The notes under the pieces: model-generated
Database searches by the model: none
Told to the model about the DNA's origin: nothing
Seen by the model: only the letters and a program-made list of their open reading frames with translations
Part shown: in pieces, positions 5,772 to 6,275 of the stretch
Position numbering within the stretch: the stretch's first letter is position 1
Layout: every line of letters starts with the position of its first letter
Position numbers and translations under genes: made by a program
Source of the DNA: Methanosarcinaceae archaeon UBA470
Lineage (GTDB): Archaea > Halobacteriota > Methanosarcinia > Methanosarcinales > Methanosarcinaceae
Direction: 5' to 3'
Assembly: GCA_002508425.1 (NCBI GenBank)
Contig: DAKU01000151.1
Location: forward strand, 3,865 to 10,139
DNA length: 6,275 bases

Positions 5772-6275
5772 TAGCAGGCGTTATGGTACTTTAGCCATAT
5801 ATTTACTACCCTTCGTGCTACTTGTAATTTCCCTTTTTGTTGGAAGGTATCATGTATCTGCATATCATGTAGTGGATGACAGCATTAGAAGTCTTACTTC
5901 TCTGCTTTTTGGTACTGCCGTTCCGAAGTCGACAGACCACACTGTACTATTCAATGTGAGATTTCCAAGAATAATCGCAGCTTTGCTGGTAGGATCTGCA
6001 CTTTCCACAGCCGGTGCGTCATTCCAGGGCGTATTCCGAAATCCTCTTGTATCACCCTATATTCTGGGCGTAGGTGCTGGTGCAGGCTTCGGTGCATGTC
6101 TGGGAATATTATTGGGTAGAGACCATTTTGTAATACAATTGTCTTCTTTTGTTTTTGGGCTTATGGCGATGTTTACTGCTATCAGTATGGGAAAAGCAAG
6201 CAAAGGGAATGGAACTCTAGTATTCGTTCTTTCTGGAATGATTGTAGGAGCTATCTTCACAGCTTTAATATCACT
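5764..6275 (+). CDS. FecCD/BtuC-type ABC transporter permease (5' part, runs off right edge)
   Basis: The first 170 residues are visible, about half of a typical 330-350-residue FecCD permease. After a short basic N-terminus comes a first membrane segment (about residues 8-27, LAIYLLPFVLLVISLFVG), then a periplasmic-type loop. The family signature follows: NVRFPRIIAALLVGSALS (64-81), GASFQGVFRNPLVSPYILGV (84-103), and hydrophobic segments at about 71-89, 99-118, 123-142 and 152-169. FecCD permeases form type II importers for siderophores, haem, cobalamin or, in MolBC, molybdate/tungstate, and dock class III binding proteins, which matches the second domain of the lipoprotein heading this operon. 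The gene overlaps the radical SAM gene by eight bases in another frame. An ATPase gene of the FepC/BtuD type is expected next but lies outside the window. The substrate cannot be inferred from the permease. Confidence 0.92.
   Translation, partial: MPDSRRYGTLAIYLLPFVLLVISLFVGRYHVSAYHVVDDSIRSLTSLLFGTAVPKSTDHTVLFNVRFPRIIAALLVGSALSTAGASFQGVFRNPLVSPYILGVGAGAGFGACLGILLGRDHFVIQLSSFVFGLMAMFTAISMGKASKGNGTLVFVLSGMIVGAIFTALIS

Noticed and set aside
1..6275. Insertion sequences, CRISPR arrays, tRNA or rRNA genes
   Set aside because: I saw no transposase motif, terminal inverted repeats with target duplications, regularly spaced repeats, or tRNA/rRNA signatures on either strand.

Overview
The window looks like the chromosome of a methanogenic archaeon, most likely a Methanosarcinales relative. 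This is inferred from the archaeal-style TATA elements, strong GGAGG/GGTG ribosome binding sites, an archaeal lipoprotein with a heavily N-glycosylatable Ser/Thr/Asn linker, and larB/larC homologues of archaeal type. No marker gene fixes the genus.

Bases 1-1005 (minus strand) hold two genes for the nickel-pincer cofactor: the 5' end of larC, running off the left edge, and a complete larB. They overlap by 4 bases (ATGA). Bases 1006-1357 are a divergent intergenic region. It holds a good TATA box followed directly by a perfect 9+9 bp palindrome, then a long leader that can fold into two hairpins. A heptamer from the first hairpin is repeated in the loop of the second, which suggests a regulatory RNA.

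Bases 1358-6275 (plus strand) are one tightly packed operon of at least four genes, with gaps of 2 nt, 2 nt and then an 8-nt overlap. The genes are: (1) a lipoprotein fusing a ModA-type oxyanion-binding domain to a class III (BtuF/MolA-type) substrate-binding domain; (2) a small class I SAM-dependent methyltransferase; (3) a radical SAM enzyme of the PflA-like COG1180 type, with extra cysteine sites, whose C-terminal third resembles the second lobe of a class III substrate-binding protein; and (4) the start of a FecCD/BtuC-type permease, cut by the right edge.

Taken together, the operon looks like an importer that captures a metal oxyanion or metal chelate outside the cell and pairs its transport with cytoplasmic methylation and radical chemistry. 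The substrate cannot be read from the sequence. Molybdate/tungstate is favoured by the ModA and MolA-like domains. A corrinoid, another tetrapyrrole or an organic metallophore is also possible. The two fusions and the placement of two SAM enzymes between binding protein and permease are the most unusual features. The proximity of larB/larC, across a shared control region, hints at a metal-homeostasis neighbourhood but may be coincidental.
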